Below are positions 1 to 7,399 of a stretch of DNA of 43,000 nt, piece after piece (positions within the stretch are counted from its first letter, which is position 1; the number at the start of each line of letters is the position of its first letter). The notes beneath the pieces are model-generated. The model was given only the letters and a program-made list of their open reading frames with translations. It ran no database searches and was not told the DNA's origin. The position numbers were made by a program, and so were the translations under genes. The DNA is from Anaerolineae bacterium. Its GTDB lineage: Bacteria > Chloroflexota > Anaerolineae > Promineifilales > Promineifilaceae. The stretch covers positions 1-43,000 of the forward strand of contig JAHDWJ010000038.1 in assembly GCA_023384415.1 (NCBI GenBank), read 5' to 3'.

Positions 1-196
1 GGCTTTATTGGTTGTTGGGCGGCCGCAACTCCCTGTAGTAATACGGGAGTAACTTAACCGGCCGCCTAACGGGGAGATAAGCCGCGCCAGACCAACACGG
101 TTGTTCACCACAATCTCATCGCGTCGGCTTTATTGGTTGTTGGGCGGCCGCAACTCCCGTTTTGTAATACGGGAGTAACTTACCCGGCCGCCTAAC
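1..196 (-). repeat. Two 125-bp tandem units of integron-type repeats
   Basis: The stretch beginning at 1 recurs at 126 with near identity through about 70 and 196. Each copy carries GTTGGGC (14-20, 139-145) and GCCTAAC (64-70, 190-196), the GTTRRRY and RYYYAAC core types of integron attC sites. Between these cores lies an internal inverted repeat (ACTCCC...GGGAGT) and one GCGGCCGC. The repeats lie on the 5' side of an integron integrase gene that reads away from them, the standard integron layout. No ORF fits inside a unit, so they would be ORF-less mini-cassettes of about 126 bp. The array continues off the left edge. Confidence 0.75.
64..145 (-). other. attC: Candidate attC recombination site
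   Basis: Read on the minus strand this 82-bp segment starts with R''-like GCCCAAC (145-139) and ends with R'-like GTTAGGC (70-64). Inside, ATAAAGCCGACGCG pairs imperfectly with CGCGGCTTAT to give the L''/L' type stem with an extrahelical base. Size and layout fit the attC family (about 57-140 bp). A second site begins with GCCCAAC at 20-14 and is cut by the left edge. Assignment is by core motifs and neighbourhood; the folded structure was not computed. Confidence 0.65.
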
Positions 197-349
197 AACT
201 TATTACAACTCATTTCTAAGTCCCTTCGATGGGCACGTAGTGATACTGCTTGTTTGCAATTAACTTACTTCTAAGTCATAATCCGCCCATCTGTTTGTTA
301 AAAACTCGTTTTCAAGTCATTTGTTGCAGATGAGGGTGGGTTATAACTC
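197..349. promoter_or_regulatory. Probable attI / intI upstream region with three direct repeats
   Basis: This non-coding stretch separates the cassette-like repeats from the integrase start, where attI and the integrase and cassette promoters normally lie. It contains three related 16-mers ending in AAGTC: 207-222 (AACTCATTTCTAAGTC), 262-277 (AACTTACTTCTAAGTC) and 303-318 (AACTCGTTTTCAAGTC). Known attI sites carry direct repeats bound by the integrase, so these are candidate binding sites. I did not find a convincing LexA box or consensus promoter. Confidence 0.45.
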
Positions 350-1309
350 ATGGCTGAAAAAAAGCTCCTTGACCGCGCTCGTGACCTCATTCGGGTCAAA
401 CATTATTCTATCCGTACCGAGCAAACCTATTTGCATTGGATGAAGGAGTTCATCCTGTTTCACCATAAACGCCATCCCGCGGAAATGGGTGTGCCGGAAG
501 TGGAAGCGTATCTCACCTATCTGGCTGTCGAACGAAAGGTAGCTCCCAGTACACAAAATGTCGCCATGCAAGCCATCCTCTTTCTCTACCGGGATGTGTT
601 GGGTATCGAACTGACGGGTATCAATGCTTTGCGGGCTAAAAAGGATAAGCGGCTGCCAGTTGTCTTGACTAAAACGGAAACTCACCTTGTCTTAGAACAG
701 ATAAAAGACCCTACTTTTCGTCTGCAAGCAAAGCTGCTTTATGGAACGGGGATGCGTTTGCTTGAATGTTTGCGCTTGCGTGTCAAGGACCTTAATTTCG
801 GTCAAAATTATATTGTGGTCAGGGATACAAAAGGTGATGAGGATCGGGTAACGCTGCTGCCGAAACAATTGAAGCCCATCTTACAGGAGCATCTGCACTA
901 TGTCAAGGGTTTGCATCAGGCGGATCTGCAAGCGGGTTATGGCGCGGTGTATTTGCCTTACGCCCTGGAACGTAAGTATCCTAAGGCGAACAAGGAGTGG
1001 AGCTGGCAATATCTCTTTCCGGCGACGAAGTTGAGCCGGGATCCCCGCAGCGGCGTGACCCGCCGTCACCATGCTGATGATTCTAACTTGCAGCGGGCCG
1101 TCCGTGCCGCCGCGAAAGCCAGTGGTATTGCCAAACCAGCCACCCCCCATACTTTCCGTCACTGTTTTGCCACCCATCTGCTGGAAGCGGGGTATGATAT
1201 TCGCACGGTGCAGGAGCTGCTGGGGCATAAGGATGTTAAGACGACGATGATTTATACCCATGTGATGAATAAAGGGCCGTTAGGTGTGCGAAGCCCGCTC
1301 GATGGTTGA
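350..1309 (+). CDS. intI: Integron integrase (IntI-type tyrosine recombinase)
   Basis: A 319-residue site-specific tyrosine recombinase expected to insert and excise cassettes at attI and attC. The N-terminal SAM-like core-binding domain spans about 1-85. The catalytic domain shows the first Arg in GTGMRLLECLRLRVKDL, the H-x-x-R box in HTFRHCFATHLLEAGYDIR, and the second His and Tyr nucleophile in LLGHKDVKTTMIYTHV. The insertion typical of integron integrases, absent from XerC/XerD, is seen around YLPYALERKYP...WSWQYLFPA. The C-terminal GVRSPLD is also characteristic. Length matches chromosomal IntI proteins (about 320). ATG at 350 is the obvious start. Attc-like repeats lie just upstream. 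No GCGGCCGC occurs in the gene, unlike most neighbours, which may hint at separate ancestry. Confidence 0.95.
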   Translation: MAEKKLLDRARDLIRVKHYSIRTEQTYLHWMKEFILFHHKRHPAEMGVPEVEAYLTYLAVERKVAPSTQNVAMQAILFLYRDVLGIELTGINALRAKKDKRLPVVLTKTETHLVLEQIKDPTFRLQAKLLYGTGMRLLECLRLRVKDLNFGQNYIVVRDTKGDEDRVTLLPKQLKPILQEHLHYVKGLHQADLQAGYGAVYLPYALERKYPKANKEWSWQYLFPATKLSRDPRSGVTRRHHADDSNLQRAVRAAAKASGIAKPATPHTFRHCFATHLLEAGYDIRTVQELLGHKDVKTTMIYTHVMNKGPLGVRSPLDG

Positions 1310-1456
1310 CTCCAAATAACTCTCTTATGAATCAACTTCTTGTACAGAAAACAAGTGTTGATCCATAGATGACCCAGATTTTCACCGATGACTTAAAAAA
1401 TCTGTGTTCATCTGTGACATCTGGGGATAAATCTCTTCTGGCTTGTCCAGGTCAGG
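1310..1456. repeat. Intergenic region with a 'CATCTGTG' dispersed-repeat remnant
   Basis: An imperfect hairpin (1331-1343 with 1351-1362) follows the intI stop and could weakly terminate it. Around 1376-1432 lies a stretch of short related words (AAAAAATCTGTGTTCATC, TGTGACATCTGGGGAT). It resembles small dispersed repeats seen in many environmental bacterial genomes. No gene is visible. A GGTCAGG before 1457 may act as the murE ribosome binding site. Confidence 0.4.
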
Positions 1457-3082
1457 ATGTTTATGAAATTATTATCGCAGCTGCTGGCGGCCTGGGCGGC
1501 CGCACCCAATCCCTCACCCCTGCCCCCTCCCCCCTATACCGGCCCTGATGTGCCCCTCCTCAACCTGGTCGAACATACCGACGAGGTGCAGCCCGGTTCG
1601 GCCTTTGTGGCCCGGGTGCGGACCGGCAGCGACGGCCATCGTTTCATTGGCCAGGCCCTTGAGAAGGGGGCCAGCCTCATCCTGGCCCAACACCCCGCTG
1701 CTGAACTGGGGCTGACGGTGCCGGACAATGTGGCCTACCTGGTTGTGCCCGACACCGCTGCAGCCCTGGCCTGGCTCGCGGCCGCGTGGTATGACTTTCC
1801 TGCCCGCTCCCTCACCGTCATCGGCGTCACCGGCACCGATGGCAAAACCTCAACCAGCAACCTGCTGTTTGCCGTTTTAGGCCAGGCCGGCCTCAAAGTG
1901 GGGCTGCTCAGTACCATCAAGGCGGTCATCGGCGGTGAAGAAGAGCCACTGGCCCTGCACGTCACCACCCCCGAAGCCCCGGTGGTGCAAAGTTACCTGC
2001 GCCGCATGGTAGACGCCGGTCTCACCCACTGCATTCTGGAAACCACTTCCCACGCCCTGGCCCAACATCGAGTGACGGGAATTGAGTACGCGGCCGGTAT
2101 CTACACCAACATCACCCATGAACACCTGGATTACCACGGCAGTTACGACAACTATCTCTTAACCAAGGCCCGCCTCATCAGCCAGCTTAAACCAGGCGGC
2201 GTGGTTATTCTTAACCGGGATGATCAATCGTATGAACAGTTAGCTGCGAGCAGTGAGCCGTTGGCTGTGAGCCGGTTGACCTATGGGATTGACCACCCGG
2301 CGGATGTGACCGCCACCGACATCACCTACAGCGCGGCCGCGACCCGGTTCACCTTAGGTACTCCACAACTCGAAACGCGAAACGCGAAACTCGAAACGCC
2401 CATCACTTCCCCCCTGGTCGGCACCTTCAACATCTACAACATGCTCGCGGCCGCGGCCCTGGCCTATCACCTCGGCCTTGATAGTGACACCATCAAGGCG
2501 GGGCTGGAAAGGGTGACCGCCCTCAGTGGACGGATGGAGCGGATTGACCAGGGACAGCCGTTTCTGGTGATCGTGGACTTTGCCCACACCCCTAATGCCC
2601 TGGAGAAAGCGATTCAGGCGGTGCGGGGGATGGGGCGCGGCCGCGTCATCGTCGTCTTTGGTAGTGCGGGCAAACGGGACAAAGAAAAACGCCGCCTCAT
2701 GGCCGAAATTGCCGGGCGAGACGCTGACCTGTCCATCCTGACCGCCGAAGACCCGCGCACCGAATCCTTAGACGACATCCTGGCGATGATGGCCGAGGGG
2801 TGTCGTTCGCAAGGGGGAGTCGAAGGGGAGACGTTCTGGCGCGTACCGGATCGCGGCCGCGCCATCTACCACGCCCTCACCCTGGCCCAACCTGAAGACA
2901 TCGTGCTGATTTGTGGCAAAGGGCATGAACAATCCATGTGCTTTGGCCCTATCGAATACCCCTGGGATGATCGGGAGGCCACCCGTGTCGCTCTGGATGC
3001 CTTCCTCACAGGCCAGCCAATGCCCGATCTGGGGCTGCCCACCTTTTGTGCTATACTGGAAGTAACTACTAACCCTCTCTAG
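1457..3082 (+). CDS. murE: UDP-N-acetylmuramyl-tripeptide synthetase (MurE-type Mur ligase)
   Basis: A cytoplasmic ATP-dependent ligase that adds the third amino acid to UDP-MurNAc-L-Ala-D-Glu in peptidoglycan synthesis. The P-loop GVTGTDGKTSTS lies near residue 121. TTSHALAQHRV and THEHLDYHGSYDNY follow, then the C-terminal Mur ligase domain with FGSAGKRDKEKRRLM and ICGKGHEQ. 541 residues is slightly long for MurE. The third-residue specificity loop reads AEDPRTE rather than DNPR, the meso-diaminopimelate signature. EDPR is nearer to DDPR-type enzymes, so the added amino acid is uncertain. An insert-like segment with the repeated word CGAAAC occurs at 2361-2400. The start could be ATG 1457 or 1463. 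It appears monocistronic, with no other cell-wall gene beside it. Confidence 0.92.
   Translation: MFMKLLSQLLAAWAAAPNPSPLPPPPYTGPDVPLLNLVEHTDEVQPGSAFVARVRTGSDGHRFIGQALEKGASLILAQHPAAELGLTVPDNVAYLVVPDTAAALAWLAAAWYDFPARSLTVIGVTGTDGKTSTSNLLFAVLGQAGLKVGLLSTIKAVIGGEEEPLALHVTTPEAPVVQSYLRRMVDAGLTHCILETTSHALAQHRVTGIEYAAGIYTNITHEHLDYHGSYDNYLLTKARLISQLKPGGVVILNRDDQSYEQLAASSEPLAVSRLTYGIDHPADVTATDITYSAAATRFTLGTPQLETRNAKLETPITSPLVGTFNIYNMLAAAALAYHLGLDSDTIKAGLERVTALSGRMERIDQGQPFLVIVDFAHTPNALEKAIQAVRGMGRGRVIVVFGSAGKRDKEKRRLMAEIAGRDADLSILTAEDPRTESLDDILAMMAEGCRSQGGVEGETFWRVPDRGRAIYHALTLAQPEDIVLICGKGHEQSMCFGPIEYPWDDREATRVALDAFLTGQPMPDLGLPTFCAILEVTTNPL
2361..2400 (+). repeat. Short CGAAAC-type repeat inside murE
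   Basis: CTCGAAACGCGAAACG and a following CGAAACTCGAAACG run through the coding sequence and are translated as QLETRNAKLET. Similar words (CTCAACTCGAAACTAGAAAC) occur in the non-coding stretch near 5513-5531. The segment lies between two conserved parts of the Mur ligase fold and keeps the frame. It looks like an in-frame intrusion of a small dispersed repeat. Confidence 0.5.
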
Positions 3083-3322
3083 TACCAGTAAACAGTAATC
3101 AGTGGGCAGTTAGCAGTAGGACTCTCCAGAGGCAGCGTACATAAAAACATATTTCGAACTTCTGTAAAACTGTACTAGTGATACAACCTTCCGAAGGTTT
3201 CGTTGCCAATGATCACCAGTGGAGAAACCCTTCGGAAAGCTTGATAGTTACGACTGGAGACAGAAACGACCTGACCATGTTACACCGAAACAAAGTTATA
3301 CCTTCTGGGAGTTGATTTTATT
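3083..3322. repeat. Intergenic region with CAGT-type and CCTTCCGAAGG palindromic repeats
   Basis: Just after the murE stop is a run of degenerate words (CAGTAAACAGTAATCAGT, then GGGCAGTTAGCAGTAGG). A related run is near 5347-5375. At 3185-3239 two near-palindromic arms (AACCTTCCGAAGGTTT and AAACCCTTCGGAAAG) can pair. The same arm family recurs as a perfect inverted repeat at 33361-33408. No gene is visible. The downstream Uma2 gene has TGGGAG before its ATG as a likely ribosome binding site. Confidence 0.55.
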
Positions 3323-4096
3323 ATGAGTACAAGATTGCTCTCCCCCCCTGTTTTGGAGTTTGAACTCCCGCCAACTGAAGATGAACTCCTTTATGATGAT
3401 GGTATGCCCATGGCAACGCTGCGACATCGCCTGCAAATGAACCTGCTTATTGAACCCATCGAACTGGCTTGGGCTGATAGAGATGATTTTTTCATCAGTG
3501 GCAACATGTTTGTCTATTTCAGCCCTAACCAGGTGATGGATTATGACTTCCGTGGCCCCGACTTTTTTGCTGTGTTGGGTGTCCCCAAACGAGAACGTAA
3601 AAGTTGGGTTATCTGGCAAGAAGGCAAAGGGCCTGATGTCATCATTGAACTGCTCTCTGAAAGCACCGCCCGCCAGGATAAGAGCGAGAAGAAACAGATT
3701 TATCAGAATCGCCTGCGTGTTCCCGAATATTATTGGTATGACCCATTTACCGCCGAGTGGGCGGGCTTTACTTTGCAGAAAGGAGTATACCAACCGATTC
3801 GTCCTGATAAAGCCGGGCGATTGATCAGCTCACAAATGAATCTGGCCCTGGTTCACTGGGATGGGGTTTATGGAGATGTTGAAGCTCGCTGGCTGCGTTG
3901 GGCAACGTTGGACGGGGTACTCTTACCAACGGGCCGCGAATGGGCCGAACAGGAGCGAGAGCGAGCCGAACAAGAGCGAGAGCGAGCCGAACAGGAGCGG
4001 ATACGCGCCGAACAGGCAGAAGCTGAGGCAGCTGCATTAGGGCAAATGTTGGCTCGTTATCAGGCTCAGTTTGGTGATCTACCAGATAATATTTGA
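3323..4096 (+). CDS. Uma2 family endonuclease-like protein (DUF820, PD-(D/E)XK fold)
   Basis: 257 residues. The body matches the Uma2/DUF820 family, which has a PD-(D/E)XK nuclease fold and is much expanded in cyanobacteria and Chloroflexota. Typical blocks are GPDFFAVLG (about 74-82), the core GPDVIIELLSEST (about 101-113) with a following Lys-rich helix (DKSEKKQIYQ), and the family block VPEYYWYDP. A tail of three AEQERER-type heptads (about 209-231) is expected to form a coiled coil and is encoded by a 21-bp tandem repeat (3944-4018). The biological role and target are unknown for the family. It stands alone and contains no GCGGCCGC. Any nuclease activity is inferred from the fold only. 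Confidence 0.85.
   Translation: MSTRLLSPPVLEFELPPTEDELLYDDGMPMATLRHRLQMNLLIEPIELAWADRDDFFISGNMFVYFSPNQVMDYDFRGPDFFAVLGVPKRERKSWVIWQEGKGPDVIIELLSESTARQDKSEKKQIYQNRLRVPEYYWYDPFTAEWAGFTLQKGVYQPIRPDKAGRLISSQMNLALVHWDGVYGDVEARWLRWATLDGVLLPTGREWAEQERERAEQERERAEQERIRAEQAEAEAAALGQMLARYQAQFGDLPDNI
3944..4018 (+). repeat. 21-bp tandem repeats in the Uma2 gene tail
   Basis: Units starting GCCGAACAGGAGCGAGAGC at 3944, 3965 and 3986, with a partial fourth at 4007. They encode AEQERER heptads, a coiled-coil tail. Confidence 0.85.
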
Positions 4097-4118
4097 TCTA
4101 TTGGTGACAGCCTGCGAG

Positions 4119-4152
4119 AGATTGGTTCAATCTTCGGAGATTAAACCAATCT
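4119..4152. repeat. 15-bp stem hairpin with TCGG loop downstream of the Uma2 gene
   Basis: AGATTGGTTCAATCT (4119-4133), loop TCGG, then AGATTAAACCAATCT (4138-4152). The arms pair at 14 of 15 positions. It follows the Uma2 stop by 22 bp and could stabilise or end the transcript. The nearest T run (4164-4169) is too far away for a standard intrinsic terminator. It may belong to the same class of small palindromic repeats as 3185-3239. Confidence 0.6.
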
Positions 4153-4246
4153 GAAACCGCTTACTTGTTTTTGAACGATGCCTTAGTAGTTACCTGAGTT
4201 GTTCAATCTCTCTCGGGTTTAATCCAGGCTAACCCGTTTTTTGCCC

Positions 4247-5350
4247 ATGTTCGCCCCGTCCAACCAACTTATCCTTGCCAGTTTACGCGCCTTTGCCCAG
4301 GGGGAAACGGTCAAGCAATGGCCTGATCTTGACTGGGAAATGTTGCTCACTCAGGCAGCTCACCAGCGAATTATCCCCGTTTTGTTGGCCTCGCTAGACA
4401 AAACCGCCCTGCCTGAATCTGTCCGCACCCGCTTGGAGCAGGCTGCCCGGCAGCAGCGCATCCGCACGGCCCTGCTGGTAGAAGCATTTACAACCATCAA
4501 CCAGGCGTTCGCGGCCGCACACATTCCGGTCATGCCGCTCAAAGGGATGTTTTTGGCCCACCAGGTGTATCCAGGCGTCAACCTGCGCTATTTTGATGAC
4601 ATTGATTTGCTGGTACCCCCCTCAGCAGCCCAAGAGGCGGCCGCGGTGATGCACCAGCTTGGCTATATCGTCCATCCCCAGGCGCAAAAACCGGATTGGC
4701 ACCATCTGGCCCCGTTCCTGCACCAGAAAAGCAAAGCGGTGGTAGAGCTGCACACGGACCTCATACGGCGGGCGCGACCCGGTTGGGATGTTGCGGAGAT
4801 CTGGGCCAGGGCAGAGCGCGGCCGCCTCGCTGGCGTAGAAACCTGGCTCATCAACGAACAAGATGCCCTCATCCACACCGCCCTCCATGCCCGCCACAGC
4901 CTTTACCGGCGGCTCACCTTTTTCCTGGACGCCCATTTACAGATGGCCCAGCTCCAGACCAATGGGCAGGTTGAGGAAGTAATCACTCTGGCTGAGGCGG
5001 CTGGGGCACGGGTGGCCCTGGCTTATTTGTTACAGGTGGGGGAGAAATTGTGGGAGGGCGCGGCCGCGAGCCTCCCTGCCCCCCACTGGCGGTTACAGCT
5101 AACCTATCGCCTGGCTTCCTGGGATACCCTGGAGCGGCGACCCAATCCCCCCAGCGAAGGCCCCCTGCCCAACCTGATTGAACTGCTGCTGATGGATACC
5201 TGGTCACACAGTCTACGGATGGCCTACCGGCTCCTCTTTCCCCCACCCCAATTCCTGGCCCAGTTTTACGGTTCCGAACAAAAGCACACATACGGCCGCC
5301 GCTTCCTCACCCGCACCCATCGCCTGGCCAGGCAGTTGTTTGGTCGGTAG
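4247..5350 (+). CDS. Nucleotidyltransferase family protein (NTP_transf_5-like)
   Basis: About 367 residues. The conserved block PLKGMFLAHQVYPGVNLRYFDDIDLLV (about 100-124) is the hallmark of the large family of uncharacterised nucleotidyltransferases often near surface polysaccharide genes. DDIDLLV supplies the Asp residues expected to bind metal. The rest is helical with no recognised domain. The ATG at 4247 is preferred over the in-frame TTG at 4241, as the protein then begins MFAPSNQL. The substrate is unknown. The neighbouring genes give no clue. Confidence 0.75.
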   Translation: MFAPSNQLILASLRAFAQGETVKQWPDLDWEMLLTQAAHQRIIPVLLASLDKTALPESVRTRLEQAARQQRIRTALLVEAFTTINQAFAAAHIPVMPLKGMFLAHQVYPGVNLRYFDDIDLLVPPSAAQEAAAVMHQLGYIVHPQAQKPDWHHLAPFLHQKSKAVVELHTDLIRRARPGWDVAEIWARAERGRLAGVETWLINEQDALIHTALHARHSLYRRLTFFLDAHLQMAQLQTNGQVEEVITLAEAAGARVALAYLLQVGEKLWEGAAASLPAPHWRLQLTYRLASWDTLERRPNPPSEGPLPNLIELLLMDTWSHSLRMAYRLLFPPPQFLAQFYGSEQKHTYGRRFLTRTHRLARQLFGR

Positions 5351-5435
5351 TCGGTAACAGTTGGCAGTTAGCGGTTGAGCATACCCATCGTGGTCATAAA
5401 GTGACATTCCAGTTGGAGACTAAAGAGTGGGGAAA

Positions 5436-5461
5436 GGTTCGCCCCAACTTATTGAGAAGAT
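5436..5461. repeat. 26-bp dispersed repeat, copy 1
   Basis: The 26 bp beginning GGTTCGCCCCAACTTATT are identical to 33409-33434, 28 kb away. At the second site they adjoin a perfect CCTTCCGAAGG-type inverted repeat. Here only the GAAAGGTTCG flank is shared, suggesting a decayed copy. CAGTTGG (5410-5416) can pair with CCAACT (5444-5449). Confidence 0.85.
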
Positions 5462-5473
5462 ACGCGGTTGGCA

Positions 5474-5507
5474 CAAAAAAAGCCCGGTGGTCATAAACCA
5501 CCAGGCT
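5474..5507 (-). terminator. Intrinsic terminator of the rpmH-jag operon
   Basis: Read on the minus strand, AGCCTGGTGGT-TTATG-ACCACCGGGCT forms an 11-bp stem with one mismatch, followed by a run of seven T (A run at 5475-5481 on the plus strand). It lies about 33 bp after the jag stop. Confidence 0.85.
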
Positions 5508-5539
5508 ACACTCTCAACTCGAAACTAGAAACCCCTCCC

Positions 5540-6367
5540 TCACCTCTCCGGGAAAATCCGTACCCGCCTTCGGTCGCCGGTGCCAGTGCTTTGGGTATAT
5601 ACGCCCCGGAAATTACGCAGGGCGATATGAACCGCTCGCCGTTCGTGGGGAGGCATCGGTTCCAGGGTGACAGGGCGGCCTTGTTTCGTCACCTTGCGAG
5701 CCATTCGTTCGGCCAGGCGGGCCAGGGCTTCTTTGCGCCGCTGCCGGTATGATTCCACATCCAGGGTAAACATCGCTTTACTCTGGAGACGATTGCTCAC
5801 CATTAGCCGGGTGATGTATTGCAGGGCATCCAGGGTTTCCCCACGCGGGCCAATTAGAACGGCCAAATCATCGCCCGTGATGTTGATAATGTTAATTTGC
5901 TGCCCGGTCAGATCATCGGGTTCAGAGAGGGTAAGGCTGGTTTCAGCCGGAATCGTTAAATAATTGAGTAAGGTCTGCACGACATCTAATACAGCTTCCC
6001 CTTCATTGGCTAACTCTTCATCAGAAAGCCGCTCGGATTGTTCTTCAACATTGGCCTCTGGTTGGGGGCGGGGGGCAGGAGCAGCCGGACGGGGGGGCGC
6101 GGCCGCAGCCATTGGTTTGGCTGGGGCGGGCGGGGGTGGTGGAGGGGGGGCGGGCGGCCGCATTGGGGTAGGGGTAGGCGTGGCGGCAGCGGGTAAGGTA
6201 AGACGTACTACCGCTGGCCGGCCTCCCAAACCAAACAAGCCCCGACTCCCCTCATCTAAAATGTCAATCGTTACCTTATCCCGGCTTAAACCGGCTTCGG
6301 CCAGCCCATTGGCGATGGCCGCTTCAACATCACTACCTTTGGCTTCTATGGTTCGTTGATTGCTCAT
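5540..6367 (-). CDS. khpB: RNA-binding protein Jag/KhpB (SpoIIIJ-associated)
   Basis: About 275 residues with Jag-N, KH and R3H domains, an RNA-binding protein encoded beside yidC in many bacteria. Jag-N is seen in the first 65 residues (IEAKGSDVEAAIANGLAEAG...GSRGLFGLGG). A Pro/Ala-rich linker runs from about 68 to 110. The KH domain carries LIGPRGETLDALQYI and the R3H block PPHERRAVHIALRN lies near the C-terminus. ATG 6367 is chosen because GAGA lies 7 bp upstream; ATG 6373 is also possible. It is the last gene of the rpmH operon, 26-32 bp after yidC. The linker contains two GCGGCCGC copies (6099, 6154). Confidence 0.92.
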   Translation of the reverse strand: MSNQRTIEAKGSDVEAAIANGLAEAGLSRDKVTIDILDEGSRGLFGLGGRPAVVRLTLPAAATPTPTPMRPPAPPPPPPPAPAKPMAAAAPPRPAAPAPRPQPEANVEEQSERLSDEELANEGEAVLDVVQTLLNYLTIPAETSLTLSEPDDLTGQQINIINITGDDLAVLIGPRGETLDALQYITRLMVSNRLQSKAMFTLDVESYRQRRKEALARLAERMARKVTKQGRPVTLEPMPPHERRAVHIALRNFRGVYTQSTGTGDRRRVRIFPER

Positions 6368-6398
6368 ACGCATTTCTCATTAACTGAAGCAAACCTGA

Positions 6399-7271
6399 TT
6401 ATCGTTTGCTTTTATTTTTTTTCTTGGCCTGCTGCTTACGGGTGGTAGTGCGGCCATTGGTGGAAGGTTGGCTTTTCGCGGCCGCGACCTTTTGCGGTTG
6501 TTCTGCTTCCCCCTCATCATCAAAAACGACCTGGGGTTTCGGTTTTAGTGCGGCTTCAGCTTTCAATCTATCCATGTTTCGTTTTGTGATATATCCCTGA
6601 CCAATGCCGATCACATTAGAAACGATGAAATAGATGGAAAGGCCCGCGGGGAAACTCAAAGAAAACATACCAAACATGAGTGGCATGGTGTACAACATCG
6701 AGCGAGTCATCGCGGCCGCGGGGTTATCCTTATCATTCTGCGGGTTCGTCGTCGGCATAAACAACTTTTGTTGCAGGTACATCCCCCCACCAACCAAAAC
6801 AGGCAAAATATAAAATGGGTCTGGTTGAGCCAGATTCAGCCACAAAAACGTATTTTCAATAGGCAGAACGCTGGCTAAATCTACCGTATTGGTGCGCAAA
6901 GAGAGTTCATACAAATCCAGCGGCGTAGACCCCAACGTATACTGAATGGCCCGGTACATGCCGATTAAAATAGGAAACTGGATAAGCATAGGCAGGCAGC
7001 CCATGAGCGCATCAGCCGGGTTGTACCCAATTTTGGTAAACTCTTCTTGCATCTTCTGCGGGTTATCCCGATACTTCTTCTGGATAGCACTAATTTGGGG
7101 TTGCAGCTCCTGGGTGTGCATCATAGAACGCTGCTGGCGCAGGTTCAAGGGCAGGGTAATGACGCGAATGATAATGGTGAATACCGTAATCGCCAGGATG
7201 TAATTGTTACCCACAAGCTGGTACAGAAACAAAAGGCTTTCTGTGAGAAAATTGTAAAATGCATCAAACAT
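6399..7271 (-). CDS. yidC: Membrane protein insertase YidC/Oxa1/Alb3 family
   Basis: 290 residues. It inserts and folds proteins in the cytoplasmic membrane, alone or with SecYEG. The conserved core starts with helix YILAITVFTIIIRVITLPLN, followed by the cytoplasmic hairpin (RQQRSMMHTQELQPQISAIQKKY). A conserved positive residue sits in RVITLPLN. Then come PMLIQFPILIGMYRAI and two C-terminal helices. There is no large periplasmic domain, so it is the short Gram-positive/Chloroflexota form. The C-terminal tail is very basic (KQQAKKKNKSKR), which suits ribosome binding. It lies in the classic order rpmH-rnpA-yidD-...-yidC-jag. Confidence 0.95.
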   Translation of the reverse strand: MFDAFYNFLTESLLFLYQLVGNNYILAITVFTIIIRVITLPLNLRQQRSMMHTQELQPQISAIQKKYRDNPQKMQEEFTKIGYNPADALMGCLPMLIQFPILIGMYRAIQYTLGSTPLDLYELSLRTNTVDLASVLPIENTFLWLNLAQPDPFYILPVLVGGGMYLQQKLFMPTTNPQNDKDNPAAAMTRSMLYTMPLMFGMFSLSFPAGLSIYFIVSNVIGIGQGYITKRNMDRLKAEAALKPKPQVVFDDEGEAEQPQKVAAAKSQPSTNGRTTTRKQQAKKKNKSKR

Positions 7272-7399
7272 GAAAACTCACCTTCGGAATGTTTCTACGC
7301 TGCTGCCGGGTTACTTAAAGTTTAGGCAAGTGTCAGAGCGAGAAGAAGAACGAACAGGTCTTACTTAATGCCCTCGCTCTAAAGTCTAAACACCAGGGG
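7272..7399 (-). other. 128-bp gap between the propeller lipoprotein gene and yidC
   Basis: No gene is visible. An exact 8-bp inverted repeat AGAGCGAG (7335-7342) and CTCGCTCT (7373-7380) could form a stem with a long loop. No T run follows on the minus strand. TCCGAAGGTGAG before the yidC ATG supplies a likely Shine-Dalgarno. Confidence 0.4.

Noticed and set aside
19..26. GCGGCCGC copies as cloning-linker contamination (NotI sites)
   Set aside because: About 78 copies are spread evenly inside intact genes in natural context; vector or linker sequence would not do this.
5964..6359. 131-residue plus-strand Gly-rich ORF
   Set aside because: Shadow of the Pro/Ala-rich linker of jag on the other strand.
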